Of a stretch of DNA of 64,000 nt, positions 1 through 8,459 are shown one piece after another. The stretch comes from Nocardiopsis sp. FR4. GTDB taxonomy: Bacteria > Actinomycetota > Actinomycetes > Streptosporangiales > Streptosporangiaceae. The stretch covers positions 186,001-250,000 of the forward strand of contig NZ_VWVV01000005.1 in NCBI RefSeq assembly GCF_009830945.1. The letters are read 5' to 3'. The notes below the pieces were generated by a model. It had not been told where the DNA came from and did no database searches. It was given only the letters and a program-made list of their open reading frames with translations. Position 1 is the first letter of the stretch. Each line of letters begins with the position of its first letter. The position numbers and the translations under genes were made by a program.

Positions 1-615
1 GGCGCCGCCGCAGGTGATGAGTCGTAGCTCGGGCCGGCTGGTGGCCCCGTAGACCTCCTGGGTGGGGAAGTCGTCCTTGGCGTGCTGTTCGACCGCGTAG
101 ACGGTGAACCTGGCCACGGAGCCGTCGGCGCGCTCGACCGAGACCGCGTCCCCGTCGCGCAGTTCGCCCAGACGGTGGAAGACGGCGGGTCCGTCCGGGG
201 AGTCCAGGTGCCCGGCCAGGACGGCGGGCCCCACCTGCCCGGGAGCCGCGCCCAGGGTGTACCACCCGACCGCCTCCCACTCCCGGGGGGCTTCGAGGCG
301 GCGGTCGGGGGTCAGGCCGAGGCCGACGAGGTGCGCGGTGCGCAGACCGATCGCCGGGATGTTCAGGGCGGTCGGCGCCGAGCGCGGGAGCGGGGGAGTC
401 CGTTCGGAGCCGGCGGGGGCGTCCGGAGGCGGCGTCCGGGGTGTGCTGACCGTGTCGGAGGGCGGGGGAGGGCCGTACCGTTCCGGCGTCCCCAGCGCCA
501 GGAGCACGATGCCGATGACGGTGCACACGGCCGAGGCCGCCGCGGCGGTGGTGCTGCCGCGGCGGCGGGTCCGGGGGTCTCGGCCCGCTGGCTGGGGCCG
601 GGAGTGCCGGCCCAC
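1..615 (-). CDS. Class F sortase (partial, C-terminus outside window)
   Basis: Membrane-bound transpeptidase that would cleave a sorting signal and attach surface proteins to the cell wall. The frame stays open to base 1, giving 205 visible residues. It has a basic N-terminus, one membrane segment (about residues 21-42), a Pro/Ser/Thr-rich linker, and a sortase fold starting near NIPAIG (85-90). The catalytic His is in AGHLDS (His136) and the catalytic Cys in LITCGG (Cys202); the catalytic Arg must lie beyond the window edge. The GTG start at 615 overlaps the stop of the upstream Excalibur gene (TAGTG), so the two are translationally coupled. A sortase-like substrate directly upstream supports the call. 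The family is recognised from motifs only; class F rather than E is likely from length and motif context. Confidence 0.87.
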   Translation of the reverse strand, partial: MGRHSRPQPAGRDPRTRRRGSTTAAAASAVCTVIGIVLLALGTPERYGPPPPSDTVSTPRTPPPDAPAGSERTPPLPRSAPTALNIPAIGLRTAHLVGLGLTPDRRLEAPREWEAVGWYTLGAAPGQVGPAVLAGHLDSPDGPAVFHRLGELRDGDAVSVERADGSVARFTVYAVEQHAKDDFPTQEVYGATSRPELRLITCGGA

Positions 616-1070
616 TAGCTGTCGTGGCGGAGCTTCCGGGTGAGGACGAGCCCGCCCGCCGCGAGCGCGACGAGGGCGCCTCCGGCGCCGAGGAGCCAGC
701 CGTTCGCGTCCCCGTCGGCCGTGCCGCCGCCACCGGTGTCGACACCGCCGACCGGCGCCTGGCCGTCCCCGTCCTCCGCGGTGCTTCCGTCACCGTTGTC
801 CTCGTCCGGTGAGGGGTCGGGGTCCTCGTCGTCGGTGGGCTCGAAGTCCACCCACGCCTCGCAGCCGATGCCGTCGCCGTCAGCGTCGAAGCGGTGCGGG
901 TCGCCCGGGCTGACCTCGAAGTCGCGTTCGGAGATCTCGCCGCAGTCCACGTCCGGCGGCGGGGACGGGACCGGGTCCTCGGCCAGGGCCGGGCCGGCCG
1001 CGCCCAGGGCGAGTGCGGTGCCGCAGGCCAGGGCCGCGGCGGTGGTGGTCGCGGTGCGGGTCAGGTTCAT
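615..1070 (-). CDS. Excalibur calcium-binding domain surface protein, probable sortase substrate
   Basis: Predicted secreted and wall-anchored protein of 151 residues. The ATG at 1070 is chosen because a purine-rich GGGAGGG lies just upstream; the longer open frame to 1151 lacks this. It has a signal peptide (residues 1 to about 32, ending in ALAED), then an Excalibur motif with Asp-rich DADGDG followed by GCE (Ca2+ binding, paired Cys), an Asp/Glu/Gly-rich linker, a VDTGGGGT segment, a hydrophobic helix (LLGAGGALVALAAGGLVL) and a short basic tail. That C-terminal order (TG motif, membrane helix, positive residues) is that of a sortase sorting signal. It is the first gene of a coupled pair with the class F sortase. 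The exact sorting motif is non-canonical, so the sortase-substrate link is inferred. Confidence 0.85.
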   Translation of the reverse strand: MNLTRTATTTAAALACGTALALGAAGPALAEDPVPSPPPDVDCGEISERDFEVSPGDPHRFDADGDGIGCEAWVDFEPTDDEDPDPSPDEDNGDGSTAEDGDGQAPVGGVDTGGGGTADGDANGWLLGAGGALVALAAGGLVLTRKLRHDS

Positions 1071-1889
1071 GTGCCCTCCCAGGTAGGTGATGGGGCCCCG
1101 CGCGGTCGTGCGCACGGGCGCGTTCGACCGCGGACTTCTGAAATGGGGCATTCACCAATAAATGGTGCGAATCGTCACATTCCCGGCTTTATGTGCGGCG
1201 AAACGCCACCGGTGAGAGCCGCCAGAGAGGTGATTGGAGGGGTGATGGGACCATTATTCGGCAGGGGGTACGGCTGCGGGGATTTCGTGCTTTACCCAGT
1301 GCCGGATTCCGGGGCGGAGGGTCGGAAAAGGCCCGGTCCGTCCGGTCCCAAGAGCGGTGGCGTGGGCGATCGGGACCGCGCCGGTCCGGTCGGCGCGTCC
1401 GCGGGGCCCGGAACGCCTCCCGGGAGGCGTTGTCCCGCGGGATCCCGGTCCGGATTCGACCGCGTGACCGAGTCTTTGTCCGACAGGGTGCCTTTCGGGG
1501 TGGATTCGTTGCCCCGCCGCCGTGTCGCGGGGTACTCCGTTTCTCGTTCGGTGCCGAGAGAATGACACGCGTGCGCCGCAAGGAAAGAAACATTGTTTCC
1601 GTGGTACGGAAATGCGGGGGCGGTGTTTCCGTCCTCCGCGCACGGCCTTCCCGGGTGTCCGTCGAACGGCCTTCCCCAGGCCAGCCGTGCGGCGGGTCCA
1701 GCCGGGAACTGGAGGCAGCGGACCCGTCCGGTGCCCCGGCACCGGACGGCCCGCGCGTCCACGGAGCCGGTCCGGTGGCCGGGGAGGTCCGCCAGCCCGC
1801 CGCCCGGCATGGAGGCGTTCCCGGGAGCCGGGTCCCTCCCCCGCACCGGTGGCTCTTCCGGCCGGTCACCCGCACCGGCGTCCGGTCCG
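1071..1889. other. Non-coding stretch upstream of the Excalibur gene
   Basis: About 820 bases with no gene I can support. Open frames here are opposite-strand or frame shadows without recognisable protein. The end next to 1070 holds the leader of the Excalibur gene, with an AT-richer patch and an imperfect inverted repeat (ACCA-ATAAA-TGGT, about 1149-1172) that may be its promoter or operator. The remainder to about 1890 is downstream of a decayed transporter gene and may be eroded sequence. Confidence 0.45.
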
Positions 1890-2472
1890 GGGAGTCGTCG
1901 CGCGTCTCCCGGCTGACCAGCAGCGCCCCCAGGGTGATCGCACCGACCAGCACCAGGTAGCCGCCGACCCAGGCCAGGCCGAAGGTCCCGGCCAGCCAGG
2001 TCGCGATGTAGGGGGCGAAGGAGGCGCCCAGCAGGCCCGCGACCGGGGTGAACAGGCCGAAGAACACCACACCCACCAGCAGGGACACCAGGAACTGTGA
2101 GCGCTAGTAGCCCAGGCCGGTTTCGGCGTCCGTGCCGAAGCCCGGGGAGAACACCGGCATCAGGTAGAGCAGCACGTAGGTGGCGAGCATGATCAGCGTG
2201 CCCAGGAGCACGGCGGGCCGGTCGGTGCGGAACACCTCCACCATGGGCGCCTTGGCCCGCTCTCCCGAGGCGGCGACCTCGGCGGGGGTCTCGTGCGGGG
2301 TCAGGCGCCCCCACGGGCCCGCCGCGATCAGCAGGGTGGAGGGGAGGAACGGTACCCGCCAGCCCCGGGCCAGGAAGGTCGCGTCGCCCATGGTCCGGCT
2401 CAGGACCGGGAACACGCCGTTGGCCAGGAAGAGGCCGATCGGCGCGCCCAGCTGTGGGAAGGGGCCGCAGAA
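1890..2472 (-). pseudogene. Decayed MHS-type major facilitator transporter
   Basis: Remnant of a metabolite:proton symporter of the MHS branch of the major facilitator superfamily. The readable part begins at FPQLGAPIG (a transmembrane segment in the family's N-terminal half) and runs through GWRVPFL and the AKAPMVEVFRT loop to TGLGY. An in-frame TAG then interrupts it (CTA at 2104-2106), and reading resumes in the same frame as RSQFLVSLLVGVVFFG. Further on, FTPVAGLL is joined directly to ASFAPYIATWLAG, so roughly 100 residues of the usual protein are missing there. The N-terminal half is absent as well. Three independent lesions (5' truncation, nonsense codon, internal deletion) make a functional protein very unlikely. 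The family assignment rests on remembered family sequence, not on a search. Confidence 0.75.
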
Positions 2473-2515
2473 GCCGTGCCTTCCCCGGGGACTCCCGCGG
2501 TCGACCGGCACCTCC

Positions 2516-2532
2516 GTCCCACGAAGTGGGAC
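2516..2532. promoter_or_regulatory. Palindromic operator candidate upstream of the flavoprotein gene
   Basis: GTCCCAC and GTGGGAC are perfect 7-bp arms around GAA, about 85 bases before the start at 2618. A second repeat, GGGCGT-GTC-ACGCCC (2544-2558), lies a few bases downstream. Placement in the promoter region suggests a repressor or activator site. No cognate regulator is adjacent. Confidence 0.45.
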
Positions 2533-2617
2533 ACGTCACAGGCGGGCGTGTCACGCCCGGGGCCCGCCCCCTCGTCTGTGCCGTGAAGGTCCGCACCCCC
2601 TCGGGAGGAGCCCACCC

Positions 2618-3826
2618 ATGGCACACGACATCGTCGTCCTCGGCGCCGGATACGCGGGACTCGCCGCCGCCCGGCGCGCCGCCCACCGCGTCCGCCGCGA
2701 CCGGCTCGACGCCCGGGTCACCCTCGTCAACGCCGCACCCGACTTCGTAGAACGCGTCCGCCTGCACCAGGTCGCCGCCGGACAGAACGTGGGCGTGTAC
2801 CCGCTGGCCGACTCCCTCGGCGAGGGCGTGCGCCTCCTCCTGGGCTGGGTGGAGGAACTGGACACCGGCGCCCGGACCGTCTCCCTCCGCGCGGACGGGG
2901 TGCCGCGCGTGGTCTCCTACGACACGCTCGTCCTGGCCACCGGCAGCGGGGCCGCCGACGGCGGGGTGCCGGGGGCGGATGAGCACGCCGCCTCCGTGGA
3001 CGGGCTCGACCGGGCCCGCGCGCTCGCCCGGCGCCTGGCCGAGGAGCGCCCCGCCCGGGTGGCCGTGGTCGGCGGCGGGTTCACCGGCCTGGAGGTGGCC
3101 GCCGAACTCGCCGAGAGCCACCCCGGCACACGGGTCGAACTGCTCACCCGGGGCCGGGTGGCCGCCGCGGCCGACCCCCGGGGGCGGGCGCACGTGCGCC
3201 GCGCACTGCACCGCCTCGGTGTGGCGCTGCGCGAGGAGACCGCCGTGGCCGCGGTGGCGGCCGACGGGCTGACCCTGGAGGACGGCGCCCACGTACCCGC
3301 CGACCTGGTGGTGTGGAACGCCGGTTTCGCGCCCTCACCCCTGGCGGCCGCCTCCGGGCTCGCCGTGGACGGGAACGGACGGGCCCTGGTCGACGCCACC
3401 CAGCGCTCGGTCTCCCACCCCGACGTCTACGTGGTCGGCGACGCCGCCCACGCACGCGGGGCGGGCGGAGGGGAGCTGCGGATGTCGTGCGCGATGGGCA
3501 TGCCCATGGGCTGGGCCGCCGCCGACGCGATCGCCGCCCGCCTGGCCGGGCGCGCACCCGAAACCGCCCCGTTCGGCTACCTGTTCCAGTGCGTCAGCCT
3601 GGGCCGCCGGGACGGCCTCATCCAGTTCGTCCGCGCCGACGACAGCCCTCGCCGCCTCGTCCTGACCGGGCGCGCGGCCGCTCTGTACAAGCAACGGATC
3701 GTGGCCTCCGCCTACGGGGGGCTGCGCGGTGGCGGCCACGGCCAAGCCGATCTGTACCTGTCCCTGGTGCGCGGTGCGGCCCGGCGCTTCGACCGCCGGC
3801 GGGAGGGGGTCCCCGCCGGAGTCTGA
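2618..3826 (+). CDS. FAD-dependent NAD(P)H oxidoreductase (NDH-2-like)
   Basis: 402-residue two-dinucleotide-binding-domain flavoprotein, related to type II NADH dehydrogenases and other quinone-reducing flavoproteins. The N-terminal FAD-binding motif is VVLGAGYAGLAAARRA (residues 5-20). An NAD(P)H-binding motif VAVVGGGFTGLEVAAEL lies near residue 150, and a C-terminal FAD contact VYVVGDAAHA near 270. There is no signal peptide or clear membrane helix, so it is probably cytoplasmic or peripheral. The ATG at 2618 is preceded by GGGAGGAG at a good distance. It stands alone, convergent with the kinase gene 22 bases downstream, and follows a decayed transporter on the other strand. The substrate is unknown; quinone or a small-molecule disulfide are possible. 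Confidence 0.85.
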   Translation: MAHDIVVLGAGYAGLAAARRAAHRVRRDRLDARVTLVNAAPDFVERVRLHQVAAGQNVGVYPLADSLGEGVRLLLGWVEELDTGARTVSLRADGVPRVVSYDTLVLATGSGAADGGVPGADEHAASVDGLDRARALARRLAEERPARVAVVGGGFTGLEVAAELAESHPGTRVELLTRGRVAAAADPRGRAHVRRALHRLGVALREETAVAAVAADGLTLEDGAHVPADLVVWNAGFAPSPLAAASGLAVDGNGRALVDATQRSVSHPDVYVVGDAAHARGAGGGELRMSCAMGMPMGWAAADAIAARLAGRAPETAPFGYLFQCVSLGRRDGLIQFVRADDSPRRLVLTGRAAALYKQRIVASAYGGLRGGGHGQADLYLSLVRGAARRFDRRREGVPAGV

Positions 3827-3848
3827 ACCCCTCCGGAGGTGCGGCCCC

Positions 3849-4502
3849 TCAGCCCGGCGGCAGGTCCGCCGGGCGCACCACGCGCGTGCAGTTGTTCCGG
3901 GAGCGCTTGACCAGTTCACCGTTGGGGCGGTCGCTGCGCTCCACCCACGCGCGGGCGGCCTCCTCGTCCAACCCGCCCGCGCGCTGCCGCTCGCGCAGGC
4001 GGCGCTCGCGCACCTCGTCGTCGGCCTCCACGTACCACAGCTGCGTGAACAGCCCGCGCAGCCGGGCCCAGGGCTCCTCGTCACCGGCCAGGTAGTTGCC
4101 CTCGGTGACCACCAGGCGGGTGCGCGGGGTGACCACGTGCCGCGCGGCGACGGGTTCGTGCAGGCGGCGGTCGTAGTCGGGGACGTAGACGGGGTGGTCG
4201 GTCTCGGTCAGCAGGCGGCGCACCAGGGCCACGTACCCGTGGGCGTCGAAGGTGTCCGGGGCGCCCTTGCGGTCGCGCCGCCCCAGCCGGTCGAGCTGGG
4301 CGTTGGACAGGTGGAAGCCGTCCATGGGCAGGTATCCGGCGGTGTCCGGGCCCAGGGCGCGGTCGACCCCGGCCACCAGGTGGCGGGCCAGCGTGGACTT
4401 CCCCGCGCCGGGGGCTCCGGCCAGGCCGAGCACGGCGCGGCGGGTTCCGCCGGCCGCGGCCTCCCGGGCCAGCGCGACGGCGTCGGCGACAAGGTCGGGC
4501 AT
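3849..4502 (-). CDS. Nucleoside/nucleotide kinase family P-loop protein (uridine kinase-like)
   Basis: 217-residue ATP-dependent kinase-like protein. A Walker A motif GAPGAGKSTLA lies near residue 30, followed by PMDGFHLSNAQLD (substrate-side Asp, as in uridine kinase/PanK-type proteins), a YDRRLHEPV segment, and TEGNYL, where a core beta strand ends in the acidic residue expected for this fold. Actinobacterial relatives are annotated as nucleoside/nucleotide kinase or fructose-transport-associated kinases. The phosphorylated substrate cannot be told from sequence. The start at 4502 has only a weak ribosome binding site. It lies in the same direction as the NUDIX-like gene upstream, 104 bases away. 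Confidence 0.82.
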   Translation of the reverse strand: MPDLVADAVALAREAAAGGTRRAVLGLAGAPGAGKSTLARHLVAGVDRALGPDTAGYLPMDGFHLSNAQLDRLGRRDRKGAPDTFDAHGYVALVRRLLTETDHPVYVPDYDRRLHEPVAARHVVTPRTRLVVTEGNYLAGDEEPWARLRGLFTQLWYVEADDEVRERRLRERQRAGGLDEEAARAWVERSDRPNGELVKRSRNNCTRVVRPADLPPG

Positions 4503-4606
4503 GGGGACGAGCCTACGTGCCGGGGGCCGCCGGTTCCACCGGGGAGGGGCCGGAGGAGGGGCCGCGGCCGGAGGGGAACCGCCCCCGGCCACGGCACCGG
4601 GGTGCC

Positions 4607-5143
4607 TCAGGGGGCCTGGCCCACGTGGGCCAGCGCCTGCCGGATCAGCACGTCCTGTCCTCCCGTCATCTCCTCGCGCATCTGCGGGCTCACCGCCTCC
4701 TCGGGGGTGAACCACACCAGGTCCAGCGCGTCCTGGCGCGGCTGGCAGTCCCCCGAGACCGGGACGATGTAGGCCATCGCCACGGCGTGCTGGCGCGAGT
4801 CGTGGAACGGGGTGACGCCCGGGGTGGGGAAGTACTCGGCGACCATGAAGGGCTGCGGTGCGGTGGGCACCCGCGGCAGGGCCACCGGGCCCAGGTCCTT
4901 CTCCAGGTGGCGCAGCAGGGCGTCGCGCACCCTCTCGTGGTAGAGCACCCGGCCCGAGACCACCGAGCGGTGGAAGCTGCCGTCGGGGGTGGCCCGCATG
5001 AGCAGGCCGACGTGGGTCACCTGGCCCACGTCGTCCACCCGCACGGGTACCGCCTGGACGTAGAGGACGGGCATACGGCCGCGGATGCTCTCCAGTTCCT
5101 CGGCGGAGAACCAGCCGGGCTGGGTGTCGGCGGTTTCGGTCAT
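4607..5143 (-). CDS. NUDIX hydrolase family protein (DUF4916-like)
   Basis: 178-residue cytoplasmic protein resembling the actinobacterial DUF4916/NUDIX group. Readable family features are QPGWFSAEELESI at the N-terminus, MPVLYVQAVPVRVDD, a central GRVLYHERVRDALLRHLEKDLGP segment corresponding to the NUDIX helix region, and the C-terminal DALDLVWFTPEEA, which is typical of NUDIX proteins. The canonical GX5EX7REUXEEXGU box is not intact, so hydrolase activity is uncertain. The start at 5143 gives the family's expected N-terminus. The following kinase gene may be co-transcribed. Confidence 0.78.
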   Translation of the reverse strand: MTETADTQPGWFSAEELESIRGRMPVLYVQAVPVRVDDVGQVTHVGLLMRATPDGSFHRSVVSGRVLYHERVRDALLRHLEKDLGPVALPRVPTAPQPFMVAEYFPTPGVTPFHDSRQHAVAMAYIVPVSGDCQPRQDALDLVWFTPEEAVSPQMREEMTGGQDVLIRQALAHVGQAP

Positions 5144-5524
5144 GGGGTGCGCGGCGGAGGGTGTCCCGGCCGTGGGGCGGGACGGGGCCGCCGCTCCCTC
5201 CCTTCTCTGGACGTCCTGGAGCTCGGACCGCCGGCCCGCGGAGGGCGGGCGCGCGGTGTCGCCTGTACCGCTTCTACCGCACCCGGGTCCGCCGGGCACG
5301 GTGAGGGGCGGCTTCGGGAGTGTCCGAGAGACGAGCACGGGGCCCGGTGCCGGCCGAGCGGTGCTCCGCCGCCCCTGAGGGCGGCGCGGTCCCGCCGTTC
5401 CGGTCGCATCGGGAAAACTCGTCGGTTTTTTTCACGAAAAGCCTCCCACGGCCTCTCTGTAGAGGCTACGATCTCGTACGCGGTTGCGTAGTGGAAAGAT
5501 TACGACCGGTGAGAGGTGGCCCGA
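5144..5524. other. Divergent intergenic region with inverted repeat
   Basis: About 380 bases between the NUDIX-like gene and the STAS gene, which diverge. No gene is supported. The half next to the STAS gene is AT-richer (a T-run near 5427-5432) and contains a perfect inverted repeat GCCTCT-CTGT-AGAGGC at 5451-5466, about 60 bases before the start, a plausible promoter-proximal regulatory site. Confidence 0.45.
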
Positions 5525-5935
5525 GTGGCGCAGGATGCCCGGTTCTCTGCTCAGGAGCGTTTCCCCTGTACGGGGGTGACGGTCGTACCCGTCCACGGAG
5601 AGGTCGACCTCGCCACCGCGGACCGGATGCGCGACCACCTCCTCCGCGCGGCGCACGCCTCGCGCTGCGACTGCCTGGTGGTGGACATGTCCGGTCTCGA
5701 CTTCTTCGACGCCAGCGGGGTCCGCGCCCTGATCGAGGTCTACCGGGAGCTGACCCGCCAGGGCCGGCACGTGGTCCTGGCCGAGCCCTCGTCCATCGCC
5801 GCGCGCGTACTCGAAGCACTGGCCATGGGGCGGGTGTTCGAGGTCTACCCGCTGCTGGAGATGGCGCTCACCCACACCAGCGGCCTGCGGGTCAACGGCG
5901 AGCCCCTGCGCAACACGGTTCCCGAGCGGCCCTGA
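5525..5935 (+). CDS. STAS-domain anti-sigma factor antagonist
   Basis: 136-residue single-domain STAS protein of the SpoIIAA/RsbV/BldG type, which releases a sigma factor by binding its anti-sigma factor and is switched by Ser phosphorylation. Visible core: VVPVHGEVDLATADRMRDHL, then LVVDMSGLDFFDASGVRAL, where the Ser of DASG is the expected phosphorylation site, and ALAMGRVFEVYPLLEMAL at the end. The GTG at 5525 is preferred because GAGAGG (5511-5516) is about 8 bases upstream; the alternative GTG at 5516 would overlap that site. No kinase or sigma gene is adjacent, so its partner is encoded elsewhere. Confidence 0.87.
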   Translation: MAQDARFSAQERFPCTGVTVVPVHGEVDLATADRMRDHLLRAAHASRCDCLVVDMSGLDFFDASGVRALIEVYRELTRQGRHVVLAEPSSIAARVLEALAMGRVFEVYPLLEMALTHTSGLRVNGEPLRNTVPERP

Positions 5936-6048
5936 CCGCCGCCGGTACCCGCTCCCGGGCGGGCACCGGCGGATCCGTCGAACCGGGGGCACAGGCCCGG
6001 TGTTCCCGGGCCCCGGGAGCCCGCCGCGGTCACGGCCCCGACGGCGGC

Positions 6049-7857
6049 TCACCGCCGCCCCGTCCCCCGTCCCCCCCGGACTCCGGCCCCCTCCTCCGCG
6101 TCGCTCCCCGGACGGACCAGGAAGGGCTCCAGCAGCCCCGGCACGGCCCGGTCCGCCCACTCCAGGCCCTGCTCCAGCCCCACGTCCGAGGCCGCGTACA
6201 TCCCCTGGCCCGCGGCCGTCGTGGCCGCCACGTCCGCCAGGCCGAGCCTGCGCTGGAACGGGGAGCGGGTGATCCGCCAGCCGATCACCGCCGACCGCTC
6301 CAGGGTCACGGTGTCGCGCACGGCCATCCCCTTGCGCACCACCAGGTAGCTCGGGTGCAGTCCGTGGCCCAGACCCCGGTAGGAGCCCACCGCGTACCAG
6401 AACGCCGCGGCCGTGATTCCCACCGCGAGCGTCGCCCACCCCCAGCTCGGGGTGGCCTCCACCGCGGTCGAGGCCAGCGGCACGGGGATGATCTCCCGTT
6501 CCACCCGGTGCACGACCTCCCACCAGGCGGCGGTGGCCAGGGTGTGCAGCCAGGCCAGTGCCCCGGCCAGCACGGCGCCCAGCACGGAGACCACCACGGC
6601 GCGGGTGAAGCGGCGGCGCAGCGCCGCCCGGGGGTGCGCCGCCAGGGCCGCGTCCAGGGGGGAGTCCGGGGCCCGCATCAGGTCCGCGGCCAGTCTGCGG
6701 GCCCGCTCCCGCGGCATGGCGGGGGACAGGCGGCTCTTGGCCGTGGTCTTCTTGGCGTCCCCGGCGGCCAGCCCGGTGGCCACCGCGCGCACGTCCGCCC
6801 CGCCCACCGAGCGCAGCACGAACGGCTCGTGCAGGGTGACGCCGTTGAGGCGGCGCCCCTCGACCGACAGCGACACGCTGGTCAGCAGCCCCCGGCGCAG
6901 CCGCACGGTTCCGTCCGCCTCCCTGGTGAGCCGGTAGTTCCACCAGGTCTCCACCGCCACGGCGGTCAGCACGACCACACCTGAGATCAGCAGGCCCAAC
7001 AGACCCAAGGGCACCACGAGCAGCAGGCGTGCCATGAGGAAGGCGGACACCTCTTCCGCGGTGGGCAGGGCGATCTGGTCGGAGATCCAGTCCCAGCCCA
7101 CGCCGCCGGTCTGGGCGTTCATGCCCACCAGCGCGGCGATGGCGCCCAGGCCCACGCCCAGCGTGGCGGTGGTCGCGGGGGCGTAGGCGAACCAGCGGGG
7201 GTCGAGGGAGGCCAGCTCCGTCTCCCCGGGCTCCCGCGCCTCCTCCCCGTCCGCCGAGGAGGCCCCGGCGGTGCGGGCGGCGCCCCGGTAGAGCAGGTCG
7301 CGGCGCAGCCACTCGCCCTGTTCGGCGGTGACGTAGAGCAGCTGGAGCTGGTAGGAACCGGCGCCCACCTTCTCCCCGGTGCCGACGGTGACCGAGCACA
7401 GGCCGAAGACCCGCACGTAGACCGGTGCCGCCACGTCCACGCTGCGCACGCGCTCGCGGGGGATGGAGCGGTAGGCCTTGGCGATGATGCCCGACCTCAT
7501 CTCCATCCGCTCGGCGGTGACCCGGTAGCGGACCGCGCGCAGGCGCAACAGGTCGAGGTAGGTCGTGAGGGCGAGGAAGGCCAGTGAGCCCGGGACCGGG
7601 GCCAGGGCCCACAGGGGCTGGCCCGCCACGACCAGCACCACGGTGCCCACGATGGCGCTGGGGACCACGAAGACCGCCACCACGACGGCGCTGGCCCACA
7701 CACTGAGCGGGTGCAGCCGCTGCCAGTCGGCGGCGCCTCCCTCCCCGGGGGCGGCGGGGGCTTCCGCGGCGGGGGAGGCGCCGGTCCGGTCCCGGAGGCC
7801 GGGGGAGGCCTCAGCCGGTGCTCCGTCGGTACGGGGGTGCTCGTCCGGCGAGGTCAT
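6049..7857 (-). CDS. PH-domain membrane protein, YdbT-like
   Basis: 602-residue membrane protein with several membrane segments and repeated bacterial PH (bPH2) domains, as in the YdbT family. An N-terminal Pro/Ala-rich tail of about 50 residues precedes a helical hairpin. The first PH domain begins near RYRVTAERMEMRSGIIAKAYRSI, a second near TVRLRRGLLTSVSLSVEG, and a third near PSYLVVRKGMAVRDTVTLERSAV close to the C-terminus. The ATG at 7857 overlaps the TGA of the upstream YdbS-like gene (ATGA), so the pair is co-translated. YdbS/YdbT pairs are widespread; in Bacillus they have been linked to tolerance of amylolysin. The cellular role here is unknown. Confidence 0.85.
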   Translation of the reverse strand: MTSPDEHPRTDGAPAEASPGLRDRTGASPAAEAPAAPGEGGAADWQRLHPLSVWASAVVVAVFVVPSAIVGTVVLVVAGQPLWALAPVPGSLAFLALTTYLDLLRLRAVRYRVTAERMEMRSGIIAKAYRSIPRERVRSVDVAAPVYVRVFGLCSVTVGTGEKVGAGSYQLQLLYVTAEQGEWLRRDLLYRGAARTAGASSADGEEAREPGETELASLDPRWFAYAPATTATLGVGLGAIAALVGMNAQTGGVGWDWISDQIALPTAEEVSAFLMARLLLVVPLGLLGLLISGVVVLTAVAVETWWNYRLTREADGTVRLRRGLLTSVSLSVEGRRLNGVTLHEPFVLRSVGGADVRAVATGLAAGDAKKTTAKSRLSPAMPRERARRLAADLMRAPDSPLDAALAAHPRAALRRRFTRAVVVSVLGAVLAGALAWLHTLATAAWWEVVHRVEREIIPVPLASTAVEATPSWGWATLAVGITAAAFWYAVGSYRGLGHGLHPSYLVVRKGMAVRDTVTLERSAVIGWRITRSPFQRRLGLADVAATTAAGQGMYAASDVGLEQGLEWADRAVPGLLEPFLVRPGSDAEEGAGVRGGRGTGRR

Positions 7858-8351
7858 GTCGCGTCTCCCGGGGTCGCCTGGGTGGTGTCGGTGAGCTGGT
7901 CGGCCACCCGCGTGGCCAGTGCGCGGTCGAGCCCGGCGATCTCGATCGGGCCGGCCGCGGAGGCGGTGGTGACGGTGACGCTGGACAGCCCGAACGCCCG
8001 CTGCAGCGGTCCGCGCGCGGTGTCCACGGTCTGGATGCGCGACATCGGCGCCACGCGCCACTCCTGCCACAGCCACCCGCTGGAGGTGTAGACGGCGGTG
8101 TCGGTCACCTCCCAGCGGTGCACCCGGTAGCGCCACTGCGGCATGACCACCGTGACGAACAGCCCGACACCGCCGATGACGGCGGCGGCGAGCAGGAACC
8201 AGGTCCGCGGCGGCTCCCAGAAGACCGCGGGCACCAGGGGGGCGGCGGTGAGCAGGACGGCCACGGTCAGGGACCGGGTGGTCCACCACCACACGGCACG
8301 TCTGTCCACGCGGTGCCGGGGCGGGCGCAGGCGGGGGGTGTCGGCGCTCAT
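7854..8351 (-). CDS. PH-domain membrane protein, YdbS-like
   Basis: 165-residue protein with two N-terminal membrane helices (about residues 26-70) and one bPH2 domain starting at QWRYRVHRWEVTDTAVYTSSGWLWQ, with the family's conserved RVAPMSRIQTVDT. ATG 8351 is chosen because AGGAGG lies about 10 bases upstream; the in-frame GTG at 8360 would sit on top of that site. It is the first gene of a two-gene operon with the YdbT-like protein (ATGA overlap). It diverges from the SPFH gene, sharing a 108-base promoter region that contains a perfect 10-bp palindrome. Confidence 0.85.
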   Translation of the reverse strand: MSADTPRLRPPRHRVDRRAVWWWTTRSLTVAVLLTAAPLVPAVFWEPPRTWFLLAAAVIGGVGLFVTVVMPQWRYRVHRWEVTDTAVYTSSGWLWQEWRVAPMSRIQTVDTARGPLQRAFGLSSVTVTTASAAGPIEIAGLDRALATRVADQLTDTTQATPGDAT

Positions 8352-8405
8352 CGCGTCCACGCCTCCTTCTCGGTCGGGCCCTTCACGGGCGGTCGGCTTA
8401 AAAAA

Positions 8406-8415
8406 GTGATATCAC
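8406..8415. promoter_or_regulatory. Palindrome GTGATATCAC in the SPFH promoter
   Basis: Perfect 10-bp palindrome directly upstream of a TATGCT hexamer (8421-8426) that could be the -10 of the SPFH gene. The site would then lie in the promoter spacer. The small ribbon-helix-helix protein encoded after the SPFH gene is an obvious candidate binder (inference). Confidence 0.55.
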
Positions 8416-8459
8416 AATGCTATGCTCCAGTCATCACCACGAAGAGGACGGAACCCCAG

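Noticed and set aside
1189..2088. 299-codon minus-strand frame as one gene
   Set aside because: Only its first 60 codons match a protein (the transporter C-terminus). The rest is Arg/Pro-rich read-through of non-coding sequence.
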